This document shows, piece after piece, positions 7,834 to 17,412 of a DNA stretch of 42,545 nt; positions within the stretch are counted from its first letter, which is position 1; the number at the start of each line of letters is the position of its first letter. Made by a program: the position numbers and the translations under genes. The notes beneath the pieces are model-generated. The model saw only the letters and a program-made list of their open reading frames with translations. It was not told the DNA's origin and made no database searches. This DNA is from Rhodoplanes serenus (GTDB taxonomy: Bacteria; Pseudomonadota; Alphaproteobacteria; Rhizobiales; Xanthobacteraceae), in contig CAMAWG010000018.1 of assembly GCA_945861855.1 (NCBI GenBank), positions 1-42,545 on the forward strand, in the 5' to 3' direction.

Positions 7834-8568
7834 TCAAAACACTCCCAAGTGCTGGGAAACGATAGCGTCGTCAAGCTTGATGGCTTTGGCGTCGCCTTTG
7901 TGAACCACCACTCCGGTGTTGATGATCGCGATGTCGTCGGCGAGTTCGAGCGCGAGCCTGATGTTCTGCTCCACCAGCACGATCGACTGGCCCTCGGCCT
8001 TGAGCTGCGCGATGATGCGGCCGACCTCGGCCACGATCTGCGGCGCGAGCCCCTCGGACGGCTCGTCCATCAGGAGCACGCGCGGATTGCCCATCAGCGC
8101 GCGGCCGATCGCCAGCATCTGCTGCTCGCCGCCGGAGAGCGAGCCTGCGAATTGGGCGTGACGCTCTTTCAGCCGCGGGAACAGATCGAACACCCGGTCC
8201 ATGGTCCAGCCCGGCCTGCCGCCCGCGCCCCGCGTGCGCTGCGCCGCGACCATCAGGTTCTCGCGCACGGTCAGCGAGCGAAACATGCGGCGGCCCTGCG
8301 GCACGAGGCAGATGCCCTTCCGCGCGATCGTGTCCGGCGCCAGCCCGCCGACGTGCTCGCCGAACAGGCTGATCGAGCCGCGCTTCGGCTTGAGGAAGCC
8401 CATAATCGTGTTCATGCAGGTGGTCTTGCCGGCGCCGTTGCGTCCAAGCAGGCCGAGCAGCCGTCCGGGCCTGAGCGTGAAGGAAACGCCGTGCAGCACA
8501 TGGCTGTCGCCGTAGAAGGCGTCGATGCCGGCGATGTCGAGCGCGTCAGTCGCCAAATCAGTCGCCAA
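7834..8568 (-). CDS. livF: Branched-chain amino acid-type ABC transporter ATPase LivF (set 2)
   Basis: A 244-residue LivF-type ATPase: Walker A GRNGAGKTT, signature LSGGEQQM, Walker B VLLMDEPSEGL and the LVEQN switch. The start is taken as TTG at 8568 because gggagg lies six bases upstream, inside livG. A second in-frame TTG at 8556 sits in an exact tandem copy of the same eleven bases (ttggcgactga) but has no well-spaced RBS. It is the last gene of the set 2 operon and overlaps livG by 11 bases, the same arrangement as in set 1. Confidence 0.88.
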   Translation of the reverse strand: MATDLATDALDIAGIDAFYGDSHVLHGVSFTLRPGRLLGLLGRNGAGKTTCMNTIMGFLKPKRGSISLFGEHVGGLAPDTIARKGICLVPQGRRMFRSLTVRENLMVAAQRTRGAGGRPGWTMDRVFDLFPRLKERHAQFAGSLSGGEQQMLAIGRALMGNPRVLLMDEPSEGLAPQIVAEVGRIIAQLKAEGQSIVLVEQNIRLALELADDIAIINTGVVVHKGDAKAIKLDDAIVSQHLGVF

Positions 8569-9301
8569 GATAGACCTCCCGCGTGCGCGGGTCCGCGACC
8601 ACCTCGGCGCGCGTGCCTTCAAGGATCACCTCGCCGTAGTGCAGGAGCGTGATGCGCTCGGCGAAGCCCAGCGCCGTATCCATGTCGTGTTCGATCATCA
8701 CGATGGTCACGCCCCGGGGGACCTTGTCGAGCAGGCTGCGCACGCTCTGCCGCTCGCCCTGGGAGAGCCCGGCCAGCGGCTCGTCAAGCAGCAGAACCTT
8801 GGGCTTTTGCGCCAGCGCCATGGCCAGCTCCAGCCTGCGGCGTTCGCCGTAGGAGGTTTCGGCGACGATGCGCTCGGCGCTGTCGGCCAGCCCGACCTGC
8901 GCCAGCGCCTCGCGCGCCTGTTCGTACAGGTGACGATGCCCGGTCAGCACCGCCCAGGGGTTCCATCGCAGCTTGTCGAGGCCGAGCAGCGCCAGCACCA
9001 CGTTGTGCACGAGCTTTTCGCGGGGAAACAGCGTCAGGATCTGGTAGGTGCGGGCGAGCCCCCGATGCACGCGGTCGGGCGTGCGCATGCCCATTAATTC
9101 CTGCCCGAACAGCTTGACCGAGCCGCTGTCGGCGGAGAGGTCGCCGGTGACCAGATTGAACAGCGTGGTCTTGCCCGCGCCGTTCGGACCGATGATCAGC
9201 CGGCGCTCGCCGGGCATGACCTGGAGCGAGACGTCCCTGGTCGCCGGCAGGCCGCCGAAGCGCTTGTTGAGGCCCGCGATTTCGAGCGCCGGCGCGGTCA
9301 T
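8558..9301 (-). CDS. livG: Branched-chain amino acid-type ABC transporter ATPase LivG (set 2)
   Basis: A 247-residue LivG-type ATPase with Walker A GPNGAGKTT, signature TSYGERRRLELA, Walker B VLLLDEPLAGLS and the H-loop VMIEHDMD. ATG start at 9301 overlaps the livM stop by four bases (ATGA). It differs clearly from LivG of sets 1 and 3 in signature and in the helical domain, so the sets are not recent duplicates. Substrate unknown. Confidence 0.9.
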   Translation of the reverse strand: MTAPALEIAGLNKRFGGLPATRDVSLQVMPGERRLIIGPNGAGKTTLFNLVTGDLSADSGSVKLFGQELMGMRTPDRVHRGLARTYQILTLFPREKLVHNVVLALLGLDKLRWNPWAVLTGHRHLYEQAREALAQVGLADSAERIVAETSYGERRRLELAMALAQKPKVLLLDEPLAGLSQGERQSVRSLLDKVPRGVTIVMIEHDMDTALGFAERITLLHYGEVILEGTRAEVVADPRTREVYLGD

Positions 9302-10281
9302 GGGGCGGGCTCCGAAGCGGACTTCGTCTCAGGCGCAGGGGCTTTGCGTCTGCTCTGAATGGATTGCCACAACTGGCGGCAGCCGGGAACGAGGCCGTTG
9401 GGCATGAACATGATGACGATGACGAAGATCAAGCCGAGCAGAATGTTCCAGCGCTCGATGTACGTGCTGACGACGTTCTTCACGATCGTGATGATGACGG
9501 CGCCGACAATGGGTCCCGAGAGTGTGGTCGCGCCGCCGAGAATCGCCATTAGCAGCGCCTCGGCCGACTGCTGCAGCGAGATCGCGTGGGGGCTCATGAA
9601 CAGGTTGTAGTAGATGTAGAGCAGGCCCGAAATCGATCCCCAGAACGAAGCGATCACGAAGGTGAGCCACTGGATCATCCACACATTGTGGCCGAGCATG
9701 GACATACGCCGCGGCTGATCGCGGGTGCCGCAAAGTGCGGCGCCGAATGGCGAGCGCGTCATCCGCCAGATGCAGAACAGGGCGATCGCGAACACGATCA
9801 GCGTGAAATGGTAGAAGTTCGACGCCGAATTGATGTCGATGCCGAACGGGACCGGGCGCGCAGGAAGGGTGAGGCCGTTGTCGCCGCCGGTCAGCTCGTT
9901 GGCGCGATAGGCGATACCCCAGACGATCTGGCCAAGCGCCAGCGTGATCATCAGGAAGCCGATGCCGGAGGCGCGCAAGGCCAGCACCCCGAACAGCGCG
10001 CCGCAGGCGGTCGAGAACACGACCGACAGGATCGCTGTCGTGAGTTGATCGTGGCCGGCCAGCACAAGCAGGATGGTCGAATATCCGGTCAGTCCAAGAA
10101 AAGCTGCGTGCCCCAGCGACACCATGCCGCCGTAACCGAGCAGCAGGTTGAGGCTGAGCGCAAGCAGCGCGTAGATAAGGATCTGGCTCGCCAGATTGAC
10201 GAAGTAGTCGTTGGTGATGATCCACGGCACGGCGGCGCACGCCGTTGCACCGATGGCGACCGCGATGGATTTGCGATTCAT
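9298..10281 (-). CDS. livM: ABC transporter permease LivM (set 2)
   Basis: A 327-residue permease with about 9 membrane segments and the LivM pattern SLNLLLGYGGMVSLGHAAFLGLTGY, followed by an EAA-like loop with CGTRDQPRRMSMLGHNVW. The ATG at 10281 (MNRKSIAV) overlaps the livH stop by four bases (ATGA). The frame is open much further upstream, but that part lies inside livH and is not coding. The C-terminus ends in a charged Ala/Pro/Ser-rich tail. Confidence 0.9.
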   Translation of the reverse strand: MNRKSIAVAIGATACAAVPWIITNDYFVNLASQILIYALLALSLNLLLGYGGMVSLGHAAFLGLTGYSTILLVLAGHDQLTTAILSVVFSTACGALFGVLALRASGIGFLMITLALGQIVWGIAYRANELTGGDNGLTLPARPVPFGIDINSASNFYHFTLIVFAIALFCIWRMTRSPFGAALCGTRDQPRRMSMLGHNVWMIQWLTFVIASFWGSISGLLYIYYNLFMSPHAISLQQSAEALLMAILGGATTLSGPIVGAVIITIVKNVVSTYIERWNILLGLIFVIVIMFMPNGLVPGCRQLWQSIQSRRKAPAPETKSASEPAP

Positions 10282-11144
10282 GGCGCGGCCCGCCCGAACA
10301 AGCCCTGCGGCATGAACACGAGCACCAGCAACATCGGCAGGAACAGGATGAAGTAGGCGAGGTCTGGAAACAAAGCGATACCGAAATTGTAGAGAAATCC
10401 GACGATGAAGCTGCCGACGAAGGCGCCAAGCAGGGAGCCAGCGCCGCCAAGGATGACCACGATCAAGGCCAGCGGCAGCATGTCCGCATCGAGCCCTGGA
10501 TAGGCATTCAGGATCGGCCCGCCGAATGCCCCGGCGGCGCCGGCCAGAACGGCGCCGAGCAGGAACACGACCGTGAACAGCAGCGAGACGGGAATGCCGA
10601 CGCCGCGCGCCATCTCCATGTCGTCCACACCGGCGCGAATCATGGCGCCCAGCCGCGTGCGCTCCATGAGAAAGTAGAGAGCGACCGCCGCGACCAGCGC
10701 GATGACGACCACGACCAGCCGGTAGGTTGGAAAGGCGAATCCGGCCACCAGCAGCGGCCGGCGCATCGCGGGCGGCGCGGGTACCGTCCACGGATCTCCA
10801 GTCCACACCAGAAGGCAGACGTCCGCAATGATGAAGGAAATGCCCAGCGTCACCAGCACCTGGCCTTGGACATTTCCGGCGAGCGGACGCAGGATGAAGC
10901 GTTCCAGCGCGATGCCGACGATGCCGACGCCCACACCGGCGGCGAGCGCCGCGAGCCAGAAATCTCCGCCGAAGTAGACGACGGTGGCGCCGAAATAGGC
11001 GCCGAGCATGAAGAACGCGCCGTGGGCGAGGTTCGGTATCCGCATCAAGCCGAACGCCAGAGAAAAACCCGACGACAGCAGAAACAGCAGGCCCCCAAAG
11101 GACACGCTGTTCAGCGTCTGGACGATCCAGAACTGCCACTGCAT
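10278..11144 (-). CDS. livH: ABC transporter permease LivH (set 2)
   Basis: A 288-residue permease with about 8 membrane segments and the conserved FGLMRIPNLAHGAFFMLGAY region, plus the cytoplasmic loop RAGVDDMEMARGVGI. ATG start at 11144; the RBS is weak. It follows the binding-protein gene by 230 bases, a spacer that contains a stem-loop (11330-11355), and starts the block of four tightly coupled genes livH-livM-livG-livF. Confidence 0.9.
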   Translation of the reverse strand: MQWQFWIVQTLNSVSFGGLLFLLSSGFSLAFGLMRIPNLAHGAFFMLGAYFGATVVYFGGDFWLAALAAGVGVGIVGIALERFILRPLAGNVQGQVLVTLGISFIIADVCLLVWTGDPWTVPAPPAMRRPLLVAGFAFPTYRLVVVVIALVAAVALYFLMERTRLGAMIRAGVDDMEMARGVGIPVSLLFTVVFLLGAVLAGAAGAFGGPILNAYPGLDADMLPLALIVVILGGAGSLLGAFVGSFIVGFLYNFGIALFPDLAYFILFLPMLLVLVFMPQGLFGRAAP

Positions 11145-11329
11145 CGGTTCATTGCTCGCATGCAGGAATGGACGCGGGCCGGACTGACGTTACCCGGGGC
11201 TCCCGCGAAGGATAAAGATCGGTCGCGAAATCGCTTCAGCAGGCCGAGCGCGAGGTCCTTGGCGCCGGCCCGGCGGTTGCGAAACACATCCAATCTCCCC
11301 CATGGATTGGCGTTGCGATTCGGCCGCCG

Positions 11330-11355
11330 GCCGCGTGAACGCAAGCTCACGCGGC
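11330..11355 (-). other. Stem-loop between binding-protein gene and livH
   Basis: A perfect 9-bp inverted repeat (gccgcgtga/tcacgcggc) with an 8-base loop lies 20 bases beyond the stop codon of the binding-protein gene, in the direction of transcription. There is no T-run, so it is not a classical terminator. Stem-loops in this place commonly protect the binding-protein message and lower permease expression. That role here is inferred. Confidence 0.5.
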
Positions 11356-11374
11356 TGGCGCCGTCCTTGGCCGC

Positions 11375-12628
11375 CTATCTTTCAAGATAGCGTGCCGGCG
11401 GGTTGTCGCGCGAATAGACCGGGTTCTTCAGGAACTCGTCCTTGTTGTAAGTCCAGAACTGGCTCACGTTCGGATAGGTCTTTACGACCGCGTTGACATA
11501 TTTGGTCCCGACTTTGTCGACGCGGCGGATGTAGATGTTGCCGACCACGTTGCCGAATTCGTCGAAGTGCATCGGTCCGCGCACCGAGTTTTGCAGCTTC
11601 ACGGCGCGGATCGCCTTCTGGAAGGCTTCCTTGTCCTCGACCTTGCCGCCCACCGCCTTGACGGCGGCGTCCAGGACCTCGCCGAACAGATAGGTGCTGG
11701 CGGCGTAGACGCCGGGATCGACCTTGTAGTCGCGGCGCATCAGTTCGACGAACTTCTTGTTCTCCGGGAAATCCAGCTCGGCGGAGTACCAGTTGCCGGT
11801 GTGGGCTCCGAGTCCGTCGTCGCCGATCTGCTGGAGCAGCGATTCGTCGATCGGGGTAAATCCACCGACGACCTTGAGCTTGCCCTTCAGTCCGTATTCG
11901 GACAATTGACGCATGATCTTCAGCCCATTCGAACCGGCATGACCGGTGTAGATGCCGTCGAGATCGGGCTTGAGCTGCGAGATGTAGGTGCCGTAGTCGG
12001 GCGCGTTGAGCGGGGTCCACAACTTCTGGATCACCTTTCCGCCCGCATCTTCGAAGGTGCGCTGGAAGCCGGCGACATTCTCGTGACCGAAGGCGAAGTC
12101 GTCGGCAATGGTGGCCACGCGCTTGAGCTTGAGATCCTTGGCGGCAAAGTCGGCCACAGCGTGGCTCGGCTGCGCCGAGGTCGCGCCCGGCCGCGTGAAC
12201 CACGCATTGGGCTTGCGCTGCGTGAGATCCTCGGCGCCGGCGACGGCGAGCGTCGGCGTGCGCGATGACCGGATGTAGTCGTCGATCGCCAGCGCCTCGA
12301 AGGCGGCCAGCGGTCCGAGCACGCAGGAAACGTTGAAGCGCTCCACCAGTTCCTGCATCTTGGTGCGGCAGACCGCGGGGTTGCCGGTGGTATCGGCGGT
12401 GGTGAGTTCGACCGTCCGGCCGCCCAGCATGTTGTTGCGGTCCTTGAGGTAGGTGAGAAGCCCCTGCTCCATCTGCAGGCCGCCCGAAGCGAGCGGGCCG
12501 GTCTTGACGGTGAGAAAGCCGACGCGCATCGGCGCGGCCTGTGCCTGGACGTAAGGCGCCTTCAAAACTGCGAGGCTTGCGCCCGACGCGGCGATACCCT
12601 TCAGAACTTTACGGCGATGCATTGCCAT
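11375..12628 (-). CDS. ABC transporter solute-binding protein (set 2), Tat-type signal
   Basis: A 417-residue type I periplasmic binding protein (Peripla_BP_6, LivK-like) that would capture the solute for set 2. The N-terminus MAMHRRKVLKGIAASGAS fits a twin-arginine signal peptide (RRKVLK), with probable cleavage after VQAQA. Mature features include VGFLTVKTGPLASGG, a ligand-loop region around GPLAAFEALAIDD, and IATIADDFAFGHENVAGF typical of this fold. The ATG at 12628 has ggagggag seven bases upstream, which decides it over the longer open frame. The gene is divergent from the TRAP operon across 266 bp. Its ligand may be an aromatic or carboxylate compound, unproven. Confidence 0.88.
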   Translation of the reverse strand: MAMHRRKVLKGIAASGASLAVLKAPYVQAQAAPMRVGFLTVKTGPLASGGLQMEQGLLTYLKDRNNMLGGRTVELTTADTTGNPAVCRTKMQELVERFNVSCVLGPLAAFEALAIDDYIRSSRTPTLAVAGAEDLTQRKPNAWFTRPGATSAQPSHAVADFAAKDLKLKRVATIADDFAFGHENVAGFQRTFEDAGGKVIQKLWTPLNAPDYGTYISQLKPDLDGIYTGHAGSNGLKIMRQLSEYGLKGKLKVVGGFTPIDESLLQQIGDDGLGAHTGNWYSAELDFPENKKFVELMRRDYKVDPGVYAASTYLFGEVLDAAVKAVGGKVEDKEAFQKAIRAVKLQNSVRGPMHFDEFGNVVGNIYIRRVDKVGTKYVNAVVKTYPNVSQFWTYNKDEFLKNPVYSRDNPPARYLER

Positions 12629-12894
12629 GGTGGCTCCCTCCTCTGGCTGAATGTCCGTTCGGACTTGTTCTTCGTTGGCGCGCAGCATGCCGTGATTTGG
12701 CGTTCACCGCTACTCCCTTCGGGCCGGTGGGCCGCCGGTGGGCGCGTCGGATGGGCACAAGGCGGAAACCGGTTGCCCTCATCCGGTCGCCCGGCATGCG
12801 ACAGAAGCGTGACTATCGAGGTCTCCGGCCGGCTGTTATAGTTCCAGCAAGCGCCGATGAACGTGCGTCATTCACACATTCCAGGGAGGGCATC

Positions 12895-13965
12895 ATGAAG
12901 AAAATTGCGACGACGGTAGCGTTCGCGGTCGGAGCCGCGCTGATGGCTTCGACGGCTTATGCCCAGCAGCAAATCGATCTGACAGTCGCCGCCGGCCAAC
13001 CGCTGCGCGCCATGAAGCCGCTGGCGATGGTGAGCGAATTCTTCATTCCAGAGGTTGAGAAGCGGATCAAGGCCGCCAACCTGAACATCAAGATCAACTG
13101 GAAGGAGGCCTATGCTGGCTCGCTGCTCAAGCCGACTTTCGTGCTCAAGGGTGTGCAGGACGGCATCGCCGACATCGGTTTTGAGCCGACCATCTTCCAC
13201 CCCGACAAGCTGCCGCTGGAACAGATTTCCTTCATCACGCCGTTCGCAACCAGCGATGTCGTGCTGGTTGGCAAGTCCATCGACAAGTTGCACGAGATGT
13301 TCCCCGAATATCGAGCGCAATACGACAAGTTCGATGTGATTCGGCTCGCCGGATCGAGCTACGATTCGTATGAGCTATTCTCGACCTTCCCGGTGCAGAA
13401 GTTCGACGACATCAAGGGCAAGAAGATCGCCACCGCCGGCGCCGCGCTGCAATGGCTGCGCGGCACCGGCGCGACCCCGGTCCAGAGCAACATGACGCTC
13501 TACTACAACAATTCCAAGACCGGCGTCATCGATGGCTTCATCATCTTCCCGTCGTCGATCCCGGGCATGAAATTCCCCGAGGCCGCGCCCTTCGTCACCA
13601 AGGTCGGCTTCGGCGCGCAGTATGCTGCGGCGCTGATCGTCAACAAGAATGTCTATGCCAAGCTGCCGCCGGAACTGCAGAAGATTCTGCGCGAGGCCGG
13701 CCAGGCCTGGACTGCGGCCGCCGACAAGGCCCAACTCGACGCCGGCAACGTCGGCTATGCGTCCGTGCCTACATTCCCCAACGGCAAGATCTTCGACCTG
13801 CCGCGCGCCGAGCAGTCGAAGTGGGCAGCCGCGATGCCGAACATCGCCAAGGAATGGGCCGAGCGCGCCGACAAGGAGAATTTGCCTGGCTCGAAGGCGC
13901 TTGCGGCCTACATGAGCGAATTGCGCAAGGCCGGTGCCAAGCCGGTCCGGGACTGGGATAAGTAG
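12895..13965 (+). CDS. dctP: TRAP transporter solute-binding protein (DctP family)
   Basis: A 356-residue DctP-type periplasmic receptor. Signal peptide MKKIATTVAFAVGAALMASTAYA with probable cleavage before QQQ. The fold landmarks are visible: a module around IADIGFEPTIFHPDKLP, VQKFDDIKGKKIATAG at residues 167-182, and YYNNSKTGVIDGFIIFPSS. The arginine usually found in the KIR motif, which holds the ligand carboxylate, is Ala179 here, so the ligand or its mode of binding may differ. The ATG at 12895 has gggaggg five bases upstream; the longer open frame has no support. It heads a dctPQM operon. Confidence 0.88.
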   Translation: MKKIATTVAFAVGAALMASTAYAQQQIDLTVAAGQPLRAMKPLAMVSEFFIPEVEKRIKAANLNIKINWKEAYAGSLLKPTFVLKGVQDGIADIGFEPTIFHPDKLPLEQISFITPFATSDVVLVGKSIDKLHEMFPEYRAQYDKFDVIRLAGSSYDSYELFSTFPVQKFDDIKGKKIATAGAALQWLRGTGATPVQSNMTLYYNNSKTGVIDGFIIFPSSIPGMKFPEAAPFVTKVGFGAQYAAALIVNKNVYAKLPPELQKILREAGQAWTAAADKAQLDAGNVGYASVPTFPNGKIFDLPRAEQSKWAAAMPNIAKEWAERADKENLPGSKALAAYMSELRKAGAKPVRDWDK

Positions 13966-13991
13966 GCCGCCGCACAAGCCGGATTTGGCCA

Positions 13992-14564
13992 GTGTCGTCG
14001 GTCGAGCGGTCCACGCCGCAGACGTCCGGGCAGGGGGTGCCGCAGCCAGGCGCCCTCGGCCTGTCATATTTCCGGTTTTTCACGCAGGCGCTCAACATCG
14101 CTGGCACGATCCTGATCCTGCTGATGGTCATGGCGGTCAACTTCGACGTTGCGGGGCGCAATTTCTTCAATCAGCCGATCGCAGGCGTGAATGAGTTTAT
14201 CGGCCTGTCGATCGTGGCTGTCGTGTTTCTGCAGATGGCGAACACGCTGCACGAGGACCGGCACGTTTCGAACGACATCTTCATACGGCTGATCGGCAAG
14301 ACGCACCCGCGCCTTTCGGCGGCGATTTATGCCTCGTTCTGTATCGTCGGCGCGGCGCTGTTGGCGATCATCGTGATCTTCGTTTGGCCGATCGTTGTGG
14401 AGAATTACCAAGGCCGCTATTACGCCGGCACCGCCGGCATCATCGAAATCCCGATCTGGCCTTTCATGGCGGTTATCGTTGTCGGGTCTGTGACGACCTT
14501 TGTGCAATTCCTGCTGGACGCCTGGCGCCTGATCCGGCGCGCCGCCGGCCCCGCGACGGCCTGA
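13992..14564 (+). CDS. dctQ: TRAP transporter small permease (DctQ family)
   Basis: A 190-residue four-helix membrane protein. It has the DctQ landmarks FDVAGRNFFNQPIAGVNEF and ANTLHEDRHVSNDIF between helices 1 and 3. The GTG start at 13992 follows dctP by 26 bases; the first 30 or so residues are polar and unstructured, so a later start cannot be ruled out. It forms the small membrane subunit that pairs with DctM in sodium-driven uptake. Confidence 0.85.
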   Translation: MSSVERSTPQTSGQGVPQPGALGLSYFRFFTQALNIAGTILILLMVMAVNFDVAGRNFFNQPIAGVNEFIGLSIVAVVFLQMANTLHEDRHVSNDIFIRLIGKTHPRLSAAIYASFCIVGAALLAIIVIFVWPIVVENYQGRYYAGTAGIIEIPIWPFMAVIVVGSVTTFVQFLLDAWRLIRRAAGPATA

Positions 14565-14567
14565 CGC

Positions 14568-15911
14568 ATGAGCGACGTCGCCATTGGCACGATCTGTCTC
14601 CTCAGCAGCCTGGTGCTGATCCAGACCGGCATGCACATCGGCGTGGCGCTGATGCTGCTGTCGTTCGTCGGAGTTTGGGCGATCAAGAGCCTGGCGGTCG
14701 CGGGAAAGCTGCTGGCGAGCTCGGTTTCCACCTCGATCGCATCCGACGCCTACGCGGTCATTCCGATGTTCGTGCTGATGGGGCTGTTCGTGTCTGCGAC
14801 CAACATGGGCCGCGACACCTTCGACGTCGCGGCGCTGGTGCTGCGGCGTATCCGCGGGGCGCTTGGCATCGCTACGGTCGCTGCCAACGCTGTGTTCGCC
14901 GCCTGCACCGGCACCACCATCGCGTCGGCCTCGGTGTTCACCAAGGTGGCGGTCCCGGAAATGATCCGGCATGGGCACACGCCGGGATTCTCGGTGGGTG
15001 TCGTGGCCGGCAGCTCGGTGCTCGGCATGCTGATCCCGCCGAGCATCCTGATGATCATTTTCGGCGTGATCGCCAACGTCTCAATCGGCGACCTGTTCAC
15101 GTCCGGCATCCTGCCCGGCATCCTGCTGGCGCTGGCGTTCTGCGCGACGATCCTGCTGATGGCGTATCTGCGGCCGGCGTCTGTCGCGGTCGATCCAAAC
15201 GCGCTCAAAAGCGAGTACCACGGGCCCCTGGAGGGCGCCTCGACGTGGCAGCTGATCGTCAAGATCCTCCCAATTGTCATACTGATCGGGACCGTTCTGG
15301 GCGGCATCTACGGGGGAATCTTCACCCCCACCGAAGCCGGCGGTGCGGGCGCGCTGGCGGCCTGCCTGATCGCGCTTTTTCGCCGCGAGTTGTCGCTCAA
15401 GGTGTTCTGGGCGGTCGCGCTGGAGACTGGGCGCGTGACCGCGGCGATCTGTTTCCTGCTGATGGCGGCGGCGCTCTACTCGCAGATGCTGACGATGTCG
15501 GGTCTGCCCTACGCGGTCGGGCAGTGGCTCCAGCACGCCGATCTGGGCTTCCTCGCGGTGCTGATCGGCTACCTGATCGTGCTTGTGGTGCTCGGCTGCT
15601 TCCTCGATTCGGTGTCGATCATGTTGATCGTGCTGCCGTTCGTGATCCCGGTGTTCGAGAGCTTTGGGGTCAACCTGGTGTGGCTCGGGCTGATCAGCAT
15701 CATCGCCATCGAGATCGGCCTCTTGACGCCCCCGCTCGGGCTTGCGGTGTTCGTGGTGAAGGCCAATCTCGAGGATCAGCGCATTACAACTTGGGACATT
15801 TTCATGGGCACGATGCCGATGACGATCACCATGGCCCTGGTGCTGGTGATCTGCGTGCTGTTCCCGTGGCTGTCGCTGGTGCTGGTCGGCCAGAAATGGA
15901 GCTGGTGGTAG
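14568..15911 (+). CDS. dctM: TRAP transporter large permease (DctM family)
   Basis: A 447-residue, about 12-helix membrane protein of the ion-transporter superfamily. Conserved stretches include PMFVLMGLFVSATNMGRDTFD, the substrate-site hairpin ACTGTTIASASVFTKVAVPEM, and GSSVLGMLIPPSILMIIFGV. It starts three bases after dctQ. With DctP and DctQ it makes a complete tripartite transporter placed between ABC sets 2 and 3. The gene is convergent with livF of set 3, 22 bases away. Confidence 0.9.
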   Translation: MSDVAIGTICLLSSLVLIQTGMHIGVALMLLSFVGVWAIKSLAVAGKLLASSVSTSIASDAYAVIPMFVLMGLFVSATNMGRDTFDVAALVLRRIRGALGIATVAANAVFAACTGTTIASASVFTKVAVPEMIRHGHTPGFSVGVVAGSSVLGMLIPPSILMIIFGVIANVSIGDLFTSGILPGILLALAFCATILLMAYLRPASVAVDPNALKSEYHGPLEGASTWQLIVKILPIVILIGTVLGGIYGGIFTPTEAGGAGALAACLIALFRRELSLKVFWAVALETGRVTAAICFLLMAAALYSQMLTMSGLPYAVGQWLQHADLGFLAVLIGYLIVLVVLGCFLDSVSIMLIVLPFVIPVFESFGVNLVWLGLISIIAIEIGLLTPPLGLAVFVVKANLEDQRITTWDIFMGTMPMTITMALVLVICVLFPWLSLVLVGQKWSWW

Positions 15912-15933
15912 CCGCGCCCGACACGGTGTGCCG

Positions 15934-16638
<705 letters not shown>

Positions 16639-16641
16639 TGT

Positions 16642-17412
16642 TCAGCCCGTGCCCAGGTAGATTTCCTGGACCTTCTGGCTGTTCTTGATCTGCTCAGGCT
16701 TGCCAGTTTCCAGAACTTCGCCGAAATGCAGCACCGAAATCGTGTGAGCAAGGTCGAACACCACGTCCATGTCATGTTCGATCAGGAGAATCGCGAGCTT
16801 TGGGTCGAGCCGCATCAGGAACTCGGTCATCTCCACCGACTCGCCTGACGACAGCCCCGCCGCCGGCTCATCGAGAAGAAGTATCTTCGGGTCGCTCGCA
16901 AGCCCAAGTACGATCTCGAGCTGGCGTTGTTCGCCGTGCGAAAGGTAGCGAACTTCGGTGTTCGCGCGATCGGTGAAGGCCGCCTGTTCGAGCAACTGGT
17001 GGGCCTTGTCGTAAACGTCGCGGTACGACGACAGAAATCGCCACATCACGAATTTCGATGATCGCAGCCCTTTGATTGCTAGCAATACGTTGTCGAGCAC
17101 GGTCAGCCGCGGGAACAGGCTGGTGATCTGGAAGGTGCGGGCCATGCCGAGTGCGGTGCGGCGGTGGCTCTGCCAGCCGGTGACGTCCTTGCCGAACAGC
17201 AGCACCTGCCCCGAACTGGCCGGAAATATCCCGGTGATCAGGTTGAACAGCGTGGTCTTGCCGGCGCCGTTCGGACCGATGATCGCCTTGCGGTCGCCGG
17301 GCATGATCCTGAACGTGACGCCACGCACGGCATGAAGGCCACCAAAGCTCTTCGACAGGTCCTTCAGTTCAAGGACCGGCGTCTGGCCGTTGCCTGGGGT
17401 GTCGGCACTCAC
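16642..17412 (-). CDS. livG: Branched-chain amino acid-type ABC transporter ATPase LivG (set 3)
   Basis: A 256-residue LivG-type ATPase with Walker A GPNGAGKTT, signature LSHGEQRQLEIV, Walker B ILLLDEPAAGLSSGE and the H-loop LIEHDMD. The GTG start at 17412 overlaps the livM stop by four bases (GTGA). It has a short polar N-terminal extension (MSADTPGNGQ) relative to sets 1 and 2. Confidence 0.9.
   Translation of the reverse strand: MSADTPGNGQTPVLELKDLSKSFGGLHAVRGVTFRIMPGDRKAIIGPNGAGKTTLFNLITGIFPASSGQVLLFGKDVTGWQSHRRTALGMARTFQITSLFPRLTVLDNVLLAIKGLRSSKFVMWRFLSSYRDVYDKAHQLLEQAAFTDRANTEVRYLSHGEQRQLEIVLGLASDPKILLLDEPAAGLSSGESVEMTEFLMRLDPKLAILLIEHDMDVVFDLAHTISVLHFGEVLETGKPEQIKNSQKVQEIYLGTG

Noticed and set aside
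12765-12790. A possible second copy of the gtgggaaccggtttt repeat (cacaaggcggaaaccggttgccc)
   Set aside because: The match is too degraded and lacks the inverted partner.
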